This document shows positions 33,921 to 42,823 of a stretch of DNA of 64,000 nt, one piece after another; within the stretch, counting starts at the first letter, position 1; the number at the start of each line of letters is the position of its first letter. A model generated the notes under the pieces. It saw only the letters and a list, made by a program, of their open reading frames with translations. It was not told the origin of the DNA and made no database searches. This DNA is from Amycolatopsis xylanica. GTDB lineage: Bacteria > Actinomycetota > Actinomycetes > Mycobacteriales > Pseudonocardiaceae. The stretch covers positions 496,001-560,000 of the forward strand of contig NZ_FNON01000004.1 of the NCBI RefSeq assembly GCF_900107045.1, read 5' to 3'. The position numbers and the translations under genes are program-made.

Positions 33921-34001
33921 GCCCGAAAGCCACTTTCGTCAGATCCCATCTGACGAAAGTGGCTTTCGGGCTATCACACCTGACGAAAGTGGCTTTCGGG
34001 C
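33921..34001. terminator. Family F hairpins between convergent genes
   Basis: A perfect hairpin with 24-nt arms (33921-33944 and 33948-33971, loop CCC) is followed by a third copy of the right arm (33979-34001). The arm reads TGACGAAAGTGGCTTTCGGG and itself contains the short dyad GAAAGTGGCTTTC. It separates the M4 gene (plus) from the ROK gene (minus) and could terminate both. Confidence 0.75.
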
Positions 34002-34006
34002 TTCGG

Positions 34007-35056
34007 CTAGTTCTCGGCCACCCAGCGCTCGAAGACCAGGTTCTCGGCGGCCCGTACGCCGACGCTGATCGCGCCGACCAGCACGCCGTCGGCGCCGAGC
34101 TCGCCCTCGACGACGGTCGGCTGGTACGGGGTCAGCGAGCGCAGCGAGCGTTCGACCGACTCGAGCGGCAGCTCCTCGTCGCTGCCCATCCGGCCGGCGA
34201 GCACGATCAGCTCCGGATCGACGACGGCCGCCACGGAAGCCACGGTGTACGCCAGCCGCTGATGCAGCGGGCGGTCCTCTTCGTGCGGCAGGTAGCCGAT
34301 CTCGCCCGCCGCCCCGGTCGCCCCGCGGAACACCCGGCCGTTGACCATCAGGCCCAGCCCGGAGTCCGCGCCGACCGTGAGGCAGGCGAACACCTTGGTC
34401 CCGCGCGCCGCGCCGCTCTCCCCTTCGCCGACGGCGGCCAGGTTCGCGTCGTTCTCGACCAGCACGTCGGCGCCGAGCGCGGTCTCCAGCTCGTCGAGCA
34501 GCCCCGGGCGGTCCCAGCCCGGCAGGTTGGGCGAGTGCCGGAAGCACCGGTTGACCGGATCGACGACACCAGGCGAGCCGATCACCCTGACCATGATCTC
34601 GGCGGGCGTGAGCCCGGCGGCGGCGATCGTGTCGGCCGCGATCCGCGCGACCACGGCGACCAGCTCACCGCCGGAGAACGCCCGGTTCGGCTCGTCGCGC
34701 CGCGCGACCACGGTCCGGCCGAGGTCCGAGACGGCGGCGCGGATGTAGTGGTGCCCGACGTCGATGCCCAGCACGTAGCCGGCGCCGGGGTCGGCTTCGT
34801 AGAGCGGCGCCGTGCGCCCGGCGAGCGTGGTGATCGTCCCGGCCGACCGGATCAGCCCGGCCGCTTCGAGCGCCTTGAGCACGAACCCGACGGTCGGTTT
34901 GGACAGGCCGGTGTCGACCACCGCCTGCGGCCGGGTCGCCGGCCCGCAGCGGCGCAGGAAGTCGAGCACCGCGCGCTGGTTCATCGCCCGCATCCAAGCG
35001 GGCGTGCTGGCCGTAGAGCCATGTATGCGGACAACCACCTGCTCAGGAGACCGCAT
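34007..35056 (-). CDS. ROK-family transcriptional regulator
   Basis: From the ATG at 35056 ('MRSPEQVVVRIHG') the protein has 349 residues; an ATG six codons earlier is also possible. Residues about 20-80 form the DNA-binding winged helix ('ATRPQAVVDTGLSKPTVGFVLKALEAAG'-type). The ROK sugar-kinase-like domain follows, with 'GYVLGIDVGHHYIRAAVSD', 'GSPGVVDP' and 'VENDANLAAVGEGESG'. The typical ROK zinc-binding Cys cluster is not evident. ROK repressors respond to sugars and often control secreted hydrolases. It is divergent from the giant surface protein, with 177 bp between them. Confidence 0.88.
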   Translation of the reverse strand: MRSPEQVVVRIHGSTASTPAWMRAMNQRAVLDFLRRCGPATRPQAVVDTGLSKPTVGFVLKALEAAGLIRSAGTITTLAGRTAPLYEADPGAGYVLGIDVGHHYIRAAVSDLGRTVVARRDEPNRAFSGGELVAVVARIAADTIAAAGLTPAEIMVRVIGSPGVVDPVNRCFRHSPNLPGWDRPGLLDELETALGADVLVENDANLAAVGEGESGAARGTKVFACLTVGADSGLGLMVNGRVFRGATGAAGEIGYLPHEEDRPLHQRLAYTVASVAAVVDPELIVLAGRMGSDEELPLESVERSLRSLTPYQPTVVEGELGADGVLVGAISVGVRAAENLVFERWVAEN

Positions 35057-35233
35057 CCGGGCACCGGTAACCATGAGGAACGACCGGCAGGTTCACCGGC
35101 AGTTCCGGGTCGCCCGCTTTACGATCTCGGAGGTAACCCGCCCGGGTGACAAGTCGAGCGTCACGCCTTCGCGGGCGTCCCCTTCCAGGGTGATCGGGCG
35201 GGCACGGACCGTGCGCGCGTGCCAGGCTCCCGT

Positions 35234-38200
35234 ATGCGGATTTCCGGTAAGCCAGGCCGTTTCTTCGTGGCGCTCGCGCTCATTTTCATCAGCGCGGCGA
35301 TCGGGGCGGGCCCGGCCCGCGCGGGCGTCGTGAAGCAATTCAGCCTGGACTACAACGAGGTCGTGTACGGCGATTTCCTGTACGCGGGAAATGGCGTCAT
35401 GCGCTGCCCGGTCACCGCGGACGGCGCGCCGACCATCCCCGGCTACACCCCCACGATCTGCGCGAACTCCGCGGACCGCACCGACAACCAGGTCAACGAC
35501 CAATTCTTCATGCAGTGGTCCGATGTGGACTCCGACCCCGGCACCTTCGACTCGTCGAGCGCGTCAGTCACCATTCCGCCCGGCGCGAAAATCACTTTCG
35601 CGCGGTTGAACTGGGCGGGTAACACGGGCGTGTACAACTATGCGCCGAATGTTCCCTTGCCGACGAAAATGTGCCAAGACCGGCTCAATCGCACGCCCGC
35701 CGTATTACCGGACGGAAAGCCCGCCGACCAGAAGGTGCGACTGACCGTCGGCGGTGACGCCGCCACCGATCTGGCGCCGAGCGGCTACATCGAGGACCCG
35801 TCGAACAGCTACAGCGGCGGCCAGTACTACTCGGCCTACTCCGACGTCACCGGCCAGTTCGCCAAGGCGCCGACCGGGTCGCCGCTGAAGCTGACCGTCG
35901 GCAACGTCTGGGCGCCCAAGGGCTTCAACTGCATGGGCGGCTGGTCCATCGACCTGGTCTACGCCTATCCCGAGCGCAACCCGGACTTCGCGCCGAACAA
36001 GCGCGAGGTCTTCATCTACAACGGTCACGTCCGCCAGAACAGCGGCGACCCGACCACCCCCACGACGATCACCGGCTTCCGCGCCGCGGCCGCCGACGCG
36101 CACGTCGGCGTCACCGCCTACGAGGGCGACTGGGGCATCGACGGCGACCAGTTCCTGATCAACGACAAGCCGGTCGCCGAGCCCACCACCGGCTCGGACA
36201 AGAACTTCTTCATCTCCAACACCGACAACGCCACCGCGCCCAACGTGAAGAACAACTTCAGCGTCGACGCGAAGTCGTTCAACGTCACCACCATCGCGGC
36301 CGGCTCGACCAGCGCCAAGCTGGGCTTCGTCACCTCGCGCGACTCCTACCTGGCGCAGAACCTCGCCTTCTCGACGCCGGTGCCGGAACTGCAGATCACC
36401 AAGAAGGCCGACCCGAAGGTGGTGCACGCGGGCAACCAGGTCACCTTCACCATCGAGGTCAAGAACCCGAGCAACGCGCCCGCGAGCGGGGTCCGCGTCG
36501 TCGACGACGCCTTCCCGGCCTGCTCCCGGGTGATCGGCAACCTCAAGGGCGGCCAGAGCACCACCTACACCTGCACCGCGACCGCACCGGCCGACGACTT
36601 CACCAACACCGCGAAGGTCACCGGCACCAGCGCGCTCAACGAGCCGCTCGACGGCTCGTCCAGCGTGACGGTCGACGTCGTGCACCCGGCGATCGGCCTC
36701 ACCAAGAAGGCCGACAAGGACGGCTACCGGACCGGCGAGACCGTCACGTTCACCATGACCGTCACCAACACCGGCGACGTGCCGCTCACCGCGATCACCG
36801 TGGCCGACCCGAAGACGCCGTCCTGCGCGCGCCGGGTGCCTGGCACGCTCGCGGCAGGCCAGTCGTCGACCTTCACCTGCACCACGCAGGCCCCGGTGCC
36901 CGACGGCGTCAACACCGCGACCGTGACCGGCGTCGACGGGCTCGGTCAGCGGGTCGACGCCTCCGCCGACGCGCCGGTGCCGGTCGTCGCGCCCGCGATC
37001 ACCATCGAGAAGTCGGCCAGCCCGGAGACCATCCACGCCGGGGACACGGTCACCTGGACGATCAAGGTCACCAACACCGGCGACACCCCGCTCCAGTCGA
37101 TCAAGACGACCGACGACACCACCACGGCCTGCTCGCGCTCCCTCACCAACCTGAACCCCGGCGGCTCGGAGACCTACACCTGCACCGCGAACCCGTCCGA
37201 GACGACGACGAACACGGTCAACGTGACCGCCAGCGACTTCTTCGGCGGCCCGCCCGTGACGGCGACGGACTCGGCCACGGTGACCGTGCTCAGCCCGGCG
37301 CTGAGCATCACCAAGGAAGCTTCGCCTCGCGTGGTCCGCGCGGGCGACGAGATCACGTTCACCATCGCGGTCACCAACACCGGCGACGTGCCGCTCACCG
37401 GCGTCACCGTCACCGACGACCGCACGCCGTCCTGCGCGAAGACGATCGGCACGCTGCTGCCGAAGCAGTCGCAGACCCACACCTGCACGGCGAAGGCGCC
37501 CGACAGCGGCTTCACCAACACCGCGACCGCGACCGGCAAGGACCCGCTCGCCAAGGAGGTCAAGGTCACCGCCGACGCGGCGGTCGAGGTCATCCACCCC
37601 TCGGTGAGCATCGTCAAGGACGCCGCGCCCGCGGTGGTCCGCTCCGGCGACACGGTCACGTACACGATCACCGTGACCAACACGGGCGACGCCACGCTCA
37701 CCGGCGTGGCGGTCGCGGACGCCCGGATTCCCGCGTGCGACAAGACCTTGGGCACGCTGCAACCGAAGGCCACGCAGACGTACACGTGTACGACCGTGGC
37801 CGGCGAGCAAGGCTTCACCAACACCGCGAAGGTGACCGGCACCGATCCGACCAACCGCCCGGTCGACGCCACCGACGACGCGACGTTCACGGTGACGCAC
37901 CCGGCGATCACCCTCGCCAAGGACGTCACCGGCGGCCCGTTCCGTGAGGGCGACACGGTGCCGTTCCAGCTCACGGTGACCAACACCGGCGACGTCCCGC
38001 TGACCGGCGTCCAGGTCACGGACCCGCTGGTCACGGCGTGCGCGCAGACCTATGACGGCACGCTCGCACCGGGTGCGGCCTGGACCTTCGGCTGCACCTT
38101 CGTGGCGGGCAAGGACGACTTCACCAACGTCGCCTCGGTCACCGGCACGCCACCGGTCGGCCCGCCGGTGACGGCGACGGACGACACCCCGGTCGACGTC

Positions 38201-41080
38201 ATCCACCCGGCGGTGACCATCACCAAGGACGCCACGCCCATGGTCGTCAGGGCGGGCGACACGGTCACGTTCACCCTCACGGTGACCAACACCGGCGACT
38301 CCCCCTTGTCGGCGGTCACCGTCACCGACCCGATCGCCCCTGCCTGCGCCAAGACGCTCGGAACCCTTGCCCCGCAAGCGAAGCAGACGTACACCTGCAC
38401 GCTCGTGGCAGGCAAGGACGACTTCACGAACGTCGCTTCGGTCACCGGAACCGACCCGTCCAACCGCCCGGTCACCGCGACCGACGATGCCTCCGTCGAC
38501 GTCATCCACCCCGCGGTGACCATCACCAAGGACGCCGCGCCCACGGCGGTCCGCGAAGGCGACACGGTCACGTTCACCCTCGTGGTCAAGAACACCGGCG
38601 ACGTCCCACTGACGTCCGTGTCCATTGTGGATGACAAGACTCCAGCCTGTGCCAGGGCCTTCGACACGCTCGGTGCAGGCGCCCAGCAGCAGTTCACCTG
38701 CACCGTGGTGGCGGGCGCCGACGGCTTCACCAACACGGCCAAGGTGACCGGAACCGACCCGACCGGCCGCCAGGTCGACGCGACGGACGACGCCACGTTC
38801 ACGGTGCTGCATCCCGGGATCTCGATCACCAAGGACGTCAAGGGCGGCCCGTTCCGCGCCGGCGACACGGTCACGTTCACCCTCACCGTCGCCAACACGG
38901 GCGACTCCCCCTTGACCGCGGTCACCGTCACCGACGAGCTGGCCCCGAACTGCGCTCGCACCTTCGACACGCTCGCGGCAGGCGCCTCGCAGACCTACGA
39001 ATGCACCATGACGGCCCCGGCCGACGACGCCGTGAACGTCGCCAAGGTGTCCGGCACTCCCCCGACGGGACCGCCCTTGACGACCTCGGACGACGCGAAG
39101 ATCGACGTCATCCACCCGGCCGTGAAGATCACCAAGGAGGCTTCACCTCGCACGGTCCGCGCGGGCGACGACGTGACGTTCACGATCGTCGTGACGAACA
39201 CCGGCGACGTGCCGCTGACCGATGTGTCCATCGTGGACTCTCAAACGTCCTCGTGCGCCAAGACTTTCGCTCGCCTGGAAGGCGTCGAAACCTACCAATG
39301 CACGACCAAGGCACCCCAAGACGACTTCACCAACACGGCGGTCGTCACGGGCAATGACCCGACCAGCCGCCCGGTGACGGACACGGCGACGGCCACCGTC
39401 GACGTCATCCACCCGGCGGTGACCATCACGAAGGACGCGTCGCCTGGCGCGGTCCGAGAAGGCGACACGGTCACGTTCACCCTCGTGGTCAAGAACACCG
39501 GCGACGTCACACTGGCCCCTGTATCCATTGTGGACTCAAAGACTCCCTCATGTTCTAGGACCTTCGACTCGCTCGCGGCAGGCGCCCAGCAGCAGTTCAC
39601 CTGCACCGTGGTCGCGGGAGCCCAGGGCTTCACGAACACCGCGACGGTCACCGGAACCGACCCACTCCAACGCCCGGTGACGGCGACGGACGACGCGACG
39701 TTCACCGTCCAGCGCCCCGGAATCTCGATCACCAAGAACACCAAGGGCGGCCCGTTCCGCACCGGCGACTCGGTCACCTTCGAGATCGTGGTCACCAACA
39801 CCGGCGACGTCCCGTTGAAGGACGTGAAGGTGACCGACCCGCTGGCCCCCGAATGCGCCCGCACCTTCCCGAGCCTCCCGGCCAACGGCGTCCAGCGTTA
39901 CCCCTGCACCATGACCGCCCCCGCGGACGACGTGACCAACAAGGCCTCCGTCACCGGAACCCCGCCGGTCGGCCCGCCGGTGACGGCGACGGCCGAAGCC
40001 CCGGTCGACGTGATCTATCCGGGAATCAAGCTCACCAAGCAGGCATCCCCCACGCAGGTCCGCCCCGGCGAACAGGTCACCTTCACGTTGACGGTGACCA
40101 ACACCGGCGACGTGCCACTCAAGTCCGTGTCCATCGTGGACGACAAGACGCCCGCCTGCGCCTTCACCATCGAGGTATTGGCGCCTGGCGCTTCCCAAAG
40201 CCACCAATGCACGACCAACCCGCAAGCCGGCATCACCAACACGGCGACGGCGACCGGCACCGACCCCACGAACCGCCCGGTGACCAGCACGAGCACCGCG
40301 ACGGTGACGGTGATCGGCCCCGGCATCTCCATCACCAAGACCGCCGACCCCAAACCGCTCCTCACCGGCCAGCAGGCGACCTTCACCCTCATCGTGAAGA
40401 ACACGGGCGACGTCCCCCTCACCGACGTCACGGTGACGGACCCACTCGCCCCCGCCTGCGCGACCACCCTCGGCACCCTCGCCCCCGGCGAGTCCTCGAA
40501 GCCGATCACCTGCACGGTCACCATGCCCGACCATGATCTCACCAACATCGCGACGGCGACCGGCAACGACCCCACAGGCCGACCGGTCGTCTCCACCGAC
40601 GACGCCACGGTCAAACTCGCCAAGCCCGCCATAACCCTGACAAAGAAGGCGGACGCGACGACCACCCCCGGTGCCACGGTCACCTTCACGCTCACGGTGA
40701 CCAACACCGGCAACGTCGACCTGGCCCCTGTCAAGGCCGCCGACCCGGCTTACCCGCAGTGCGACCGCGCCTTCGACCGCCTGCCCGCGGGCGAACACCA
40801 AGAATGGACGTGCACGGCCACCGCGCCCCACTCCGGCGACCTGACCAACACCGCGACGGCCACCGGAACCCCGGACACCGCCCAGCCCGCCACCCCGGTC
40901 ACGGACACGGCGACCGCCATCGTCAAGGTGAACACCCCCTCCACACCCGATGTCACACCGCCCCCGTCTCACCCGAAGCCCTTGGCGAACACCGGCTTCG
41001 ACCCCGTGCCCCCGTCACTGGTCGCGCTAGGCCTGCTCCTCGCGGGCACTCTCCTGGTGCTCCGCCCGAGGCGCCGCTAG
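35234..41080 (+). CDS. Giant cell-wall-anchored protein with 15 DUF11-type repeats and LANTG sorting signal
   Basis: From the ATG at 35234 the protein has 1948 residues. A signal peptide (about 1-32) is followed by a unique N-terminal domain of about 350 residues, perhaps the adhesive head ('ITFARLNWAGNTGVYNY'). From about 384 to 1896 there are 15 repeats of about 100 residues, each with 'I(S/T)ITK-ASP--VRAGDTVTFT--VTNTGD-PL--V-V-D----C--T---L--G----YTCT'-like spacing, the DUF11/beta-sandwich type found in stalk proteins. Units 6, 9 and 12 share a 'KGGPFR' variant. The tail has L1917-A-N-T-G1921, a hydrophobic helix and 'RPRRR': a class E sortase signal. It probably forms a long wall-attached stalk. 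Confidence 0.92.
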   Translation: MRISGKPGRFFVALALIFISAAIGAGPARAGVVKQFSLDYNEVVYGDFLYAGNGVMRCPVTADGAPTIPGYTPTICANSADRTDNQVNDQFFMQWSDVDSDPGTFDSSSASVTIPPGAKITFARLNWAGNTGVYNYAPNVPLPTKMCQDRLNRTPAVLPDGKPADQKVRLTVGGDAATDLAPSGYIEDPSNSYSGGQYYSAYSDVTGQFAKAPTGSPLKLTVGNVWAPKGFNCMGGWSIDLVYAYPERNPDFAPNKREVFIYNGHVRQNSGDPTTPTTITGFRAAAADAHVGVTAYEGDWGIDGDQFLINDKPVAEPTTGSDKNFFISNTDNATAPNVKNNFSVDAKSFNVTTIAAGSTSAKLGFVTSRDSYLAQNLAFSTPVPELQITKKADPKVVHAGNQVTFTIEVKNPSNAPASGVRVVDDAFPACSRVIGNLKGGQSTTYTCTATAPADDFTNTAKVTGTSALNEPLDGSSSVTVDVVHPAIGLTKKADKDGYRTGETVTFTMTVTNTGDVPLTAITVADPKTPSCARRVPGTLAAGQSSTFTCTTQAPVPDGVNTATVTGVDGLGQRVDASADAPVPVVAPAITIEKSASPETIHAGDTVTWTIKVTNTGDTPLQSIKTTDDTTTACSRSLTNLNPGGSETYTCTANPSETTTNTVNVTASDFFGGPPVTATDSATVTVLSPALSITKEASPRVVRAGDEITFTIAVTNTGDVPLTGVTVTDDRTPSCAKTIGTLLPKQSQTHTCTAKAPDSGFTNTATATGKDPLAKEVKVTADAAVEVIHPSVSIVKDAAPAVVRSGDTVTYTITVTNTGDATLTGVAVADARIPACDKTLGTLQPKATQTYTCTTVAGEQGFTNTAKVTGTDPTNRPVDATDDATFTVTHPAITLAKDVTGGPFREGDTVPFQLTVTNTGDVPLTGVQVTDPLVTACAQTYDGTLAPGAAWTFGCTFVAGKDDFTNVASVTGTPPVGPPVTATDDTPVDVIHPAVTITKDATPMVVRAGDTVTFTLTVTNTGDSPLSAVTVTDPIAPACAKTLGTLAPQAKQTYTCTLVAGKDDFTNVASVTGTDPSNRPVTATDDASVDVIHPAVTITKDAAPTAVREGDTVTFTLVVKNTGDVPLTSVSIVDDKTPACARAFDTLGAGAQQQFTCTVVAGADGFTNTAKVTGTDPTGRQVDATDDATFTVLHPGISITKDVKGGPFRAGDTVTFTLTVANTGDSPLTAVTVTDELAPNCARTFDTLAAGASQTYECTMTAPADDAVNVAKVSGTPPTGPPLTTSDDAKIDVIHPAVKITKEASPRTVRAGDDVTFTIVVTNTGDVPLTDVSIVDSQTSSCAKTFARLEGVETYQCTTKAPQDDFTNTAVVTGNDPTSRPVTDTATATVDVIHPAVTITKDASPGAVREGDTVTFTLVVKNTGDVTLAPVSIVDSKTPSCSRTFDSLAAGAQQQFTCTVVAGAQGFTNTATVTGTDPLQRPVTATDDATFTVQRPGISITKNTKGGPFRTGDSVTFEIVVTNTGDVPLKDVKVTDPLAPECARTFPSLPANGVQRYPCTMTAPADDVTNKASVTGTPPVGPPVTATAEAPVDVIYPGIKLTKQASPTQVRPGEQVTFTLTVTNTGDVPLKSVSIVDDKTPACAFTIEVLAPGASQSHQCTTNPQAGITNTATATGTDPTNRPVTSTSTATVTVIGPGISITKTADPKPLLTGQQATFTLIVKNTGDVPLTDVTVTDPLAPACATTLGTLAPGESSKPITCTVTMPDHDLTNIATATGNDPTGRPVVSTDDATVKLAKPAITLTKKADATTTPGATVTFTLTVTNTGNVDLAPVKAADPAYPQCDRAFDRLPAGEHQEWTCTATAPHSGDLTNTATATGTPDTAQPATPVTDTATAIVKVNTPSTPDVTPPPSHPKPLANTGFDPVPPSLVALGLLLAGTLLVLRPRRR

Positions 41081-41098
41081 GCGTCGTGAATGTCCGCT

Positions 41099-41150
41099 GG
41101 GGTCGTGAGTGTTCCGGCCGGTTCTAACCGGTCTAAACACTCACGACCCC
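41099..41150. repeat. Family A long palindrome, copy 4 (likely terminator)
   Basis: Arms 41099-41123 and 41126-41150 flank CT. The right arm has CTAAACACTC where the left has GTTCCGG, giving three mismatches; the same right-arm variant occurs at 56177. It follows the stop of the giant gene by 18 bp. Confidence 0.8.
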
Positions 41151-41197
41151 ACCTTGCAGAGTTCCGTGCAATCGGTTACCTGGGTGATCCACACCCA

Positions 41198-41226
41198 TTG
41201 ACATAGTTAGTAAGGCTTCTTAACTT
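41198..41226 (+). promoter_or_regulatory. Promoter with embedded operator for the purple-acid-phosphatase-like gene
   Basis: TTGACA (41198-41203), 17 bp, then TAACTT (41221-41226). The spacer is filled by GTTAGTAAGGCTTCTTAAC (41206-41224), which matches 15 of 19 bases of the palindrome before the alkaline phosphatase gene (55383-55401). The -10 box is only 6 bp from the ATG at 41233, so the transcript would have almost no leader. Confidence 0.55.
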
Positions 41227-41232
41227 CGGAAT

Positions 41233-42807
41233 ATGTCTGAGACTCCCGCTCGGCAACCCCGTTTGGCCGAGCAGTACGAGTACTTCACCAAACGCCACTC
41301 CCGCCGGACGGTCCTCCAAGCGAGCACGCTCGTGGCCGGGAGCATGCTGCTGCCCGGCACGACGGCGGCGGCCTCGACCACCGGCCCGACCGTGCTGCTC
41401 ACCGCCGAAACGGCCGCGGGCTCGGCGCTGCGGCCGTTCGGCAGGCATCTCGCCTATGGGGCCGATTCGTCCCGTCAGGTGGTGGTCTCCTGGCAGACAC
41501 CGGCCAAGGTGACCGCGCCGTTCCTCCGGTTCGGCACCGTGCCCGGACAGTTCGGCGAGGCCATCCCCGCGGAGGTGCGGGCGCTGACGAGCCAGCTCGC
41601 CTGGCAGAAGCCGGACCACACGTTCTCGCCCCATCTGTCCGAGTCGGTGACCCAGTACTACCTGCACGTCCGGCTCGACGATCTGCTGCCCAACACGACC
41701 TATTACTACGTCGTCGGCCACCAGGGCTACGACCCGACCACCAGCGGGCGCATCGGCGAGATCGCCACCTTCCGCACCTCCGCCGCGCCCGGCCGCACCG
41801 ACGCGTTCACCTTCACCGCCTTCGGTGACCAGGGCGTCGGCTACAACGCCATCGCGACCAACAGCCTGATCGCCGACCTCGCGCCGGCGTTCCACCTCGC
41901 CATGGGCGACCTCAGCTACGCCCTGAACGGCGAAGGCGGGCATCCGGCCGAGGACGTTTACGACGCGCGCAAGTGGGATTCCTTCTTCTCCCAGAACGAA
42001 ATCATCGCCGCGGGCATCCCGTGGATGGTCGCGCTCGGCAACCACGAGATGGAAGGCTGGTACCCGTACAACGGCTACGGCGGCATGCGTGCCCGGTTCA
42101 CCATGCCGGACAACGCCTGGGACGGCTCGACCTGCATCTACTCGTGGCGCTACCAGAACGTCGCCTTCCTCAGCCTGGACGGCAACGACATCTGCTACAA
42201 CAGCCAGTCCAATTTGGACTACACGGAGGGCAAGCAGCTCGCCTGGCTCGGCTCCCAGCTGGCGAAGTTCCGCGCCGATCCGACGGTCGAGTTCATCATC
42301 GTGTACTGCCACCAGTGCACGTACTCGACCTCCGACGCGAACGGCGCGGAACTCGGCGCGCAACAGAAGTGGGCGCCGCTGTTCGACAAGTACAAAGTGG
42401 ACCTGGTGCTCAACGGGCACAACCACCTCTACGAGCGGACCGACCCGATCCGCGCGGGCAAGGGCACCAAGAAGGTGCCGTCCTCAGGCACCGTCAACTC
42501 CGTCAAGGACGGCGTCACCTACATCACCGCGGGCGGTGGCGGCGAGGGTATCAGCTCCATTGTGGACGGTGTCGCGGAAAGCTACATGGGCAACGTCAAG
42601 GACGTCTCGGCGAAGATGCGGTTCGACACCGAGGAAGGCGAGACCCAGAAGGTCACGGTCACCTGGTCCCGCGTGCGCTACCGCGGCTACAGCCTCGTCT
42701 CGGTCGACGTGGTGCCGCCGTCGGACGGCACGCCGGCCCAGCTGAAGGTCCGCGCGCTCACCGAGACCGGCACGCTGGTCGACGAGATCACCATCCGCCG
42801 TAGCTGA
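41233..42807 (+). CDS. Secreted purple-acid-phosphatase-like metallophosphoesterase (Tat)
   Basis: The 524-residue protein has a twin-arginine signal (R24-R25 in 'HSRRTVLQAS', hydrophobic core, 'AAAS'), so it is exported folded. A fibronectin-like N-terminal domain (about 60-190) leads to the metallophosphoesterase domain with 'FGDQG' (D199), 'MGDLSY' (D226), 'GNHEM' (N270, H271), 'YCHQ' (H360) and 'GHNHLYER' (H396, H398). These are the five motifs that bind the dinuclear metal centre, all intact. It hydrolyses phosphate esters outside the cell. The next gene is a tandem duplicate with altered motifs. Expression probably depends on the operator-promoter just upstream. Confidence 0.9.
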   Translation: MSETPARQPRLAEQYEYFTKRHSRRTVLQASTLVAGSMLLPGTTAAASTTGPTVLLTAETAAGSALRPFGRHLAYGADSSRQVVVSWQTPAKVTAPFLRFGTVPGQFGEAIPAEVRALTSQLAWQKPDHTFSPHLSESVTQYYLHVRLDDLLPNTTYYYVVGHQGYDPTTSGRIGEIATFRTSAAPGRTDAFTFTAFGDQGVGYNAIATNSLIADLAPAFHLAMGDLSYALNGEGGHPAEDVYDARKWDSFFSQNEIIAAGIPWMVALGNHEMEGWYPYNGYGGMRARFTMPDNAWDGSTCIYSWRYQNVAFLSLDGNDICYNSQSNLDYTEGKQLAWLGSQLAKFRADPTVEFIIVYCHQCTYSTSDANGAELGAQQKWAPLFDKYKVDLVLNGHNHLYERTDPIRAGKGTKKVPSSGTVNSVKDGVTYITAGGGGEGISSIVDGVAESYMGNVKDVSAKMRFDTEEGETQKVTVTWSRVRYRGYSLVSVDVVPPSDGTPAQLKVRALTETGTLVDEITIRRS

Positions 42808-42823
42808 ATCCCGGAAGGCCGCC

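Noticed and set aside
31580..33949. Long minus-strand frame opposite the M4 metallopeptidase
   Set aside because: Composition is Arg/Gly/Val-rich shadow; the plus-strand gene has a full catalytic motif set.
35090..35107. Possible PHO box (GTTCACC then GTTCCGG, 11 bp apart) between the ROK and giant surface protein genes
   Set aside because: Only the first repeat matches the actinobacterial consensus well; the second fits at 4 of 7 positions and there is no third unit.
35705..39115. Open frame of over 1100 codons on the minus strand opposite the giant repeat protein
   Set aside because: It is the antisense shadow of regular GC3-rich repeats, with a biased Arg/Gly/Val composition and no recognisable domain; the plus-strand frame has a signal peptide, repeats and a sorting motif.
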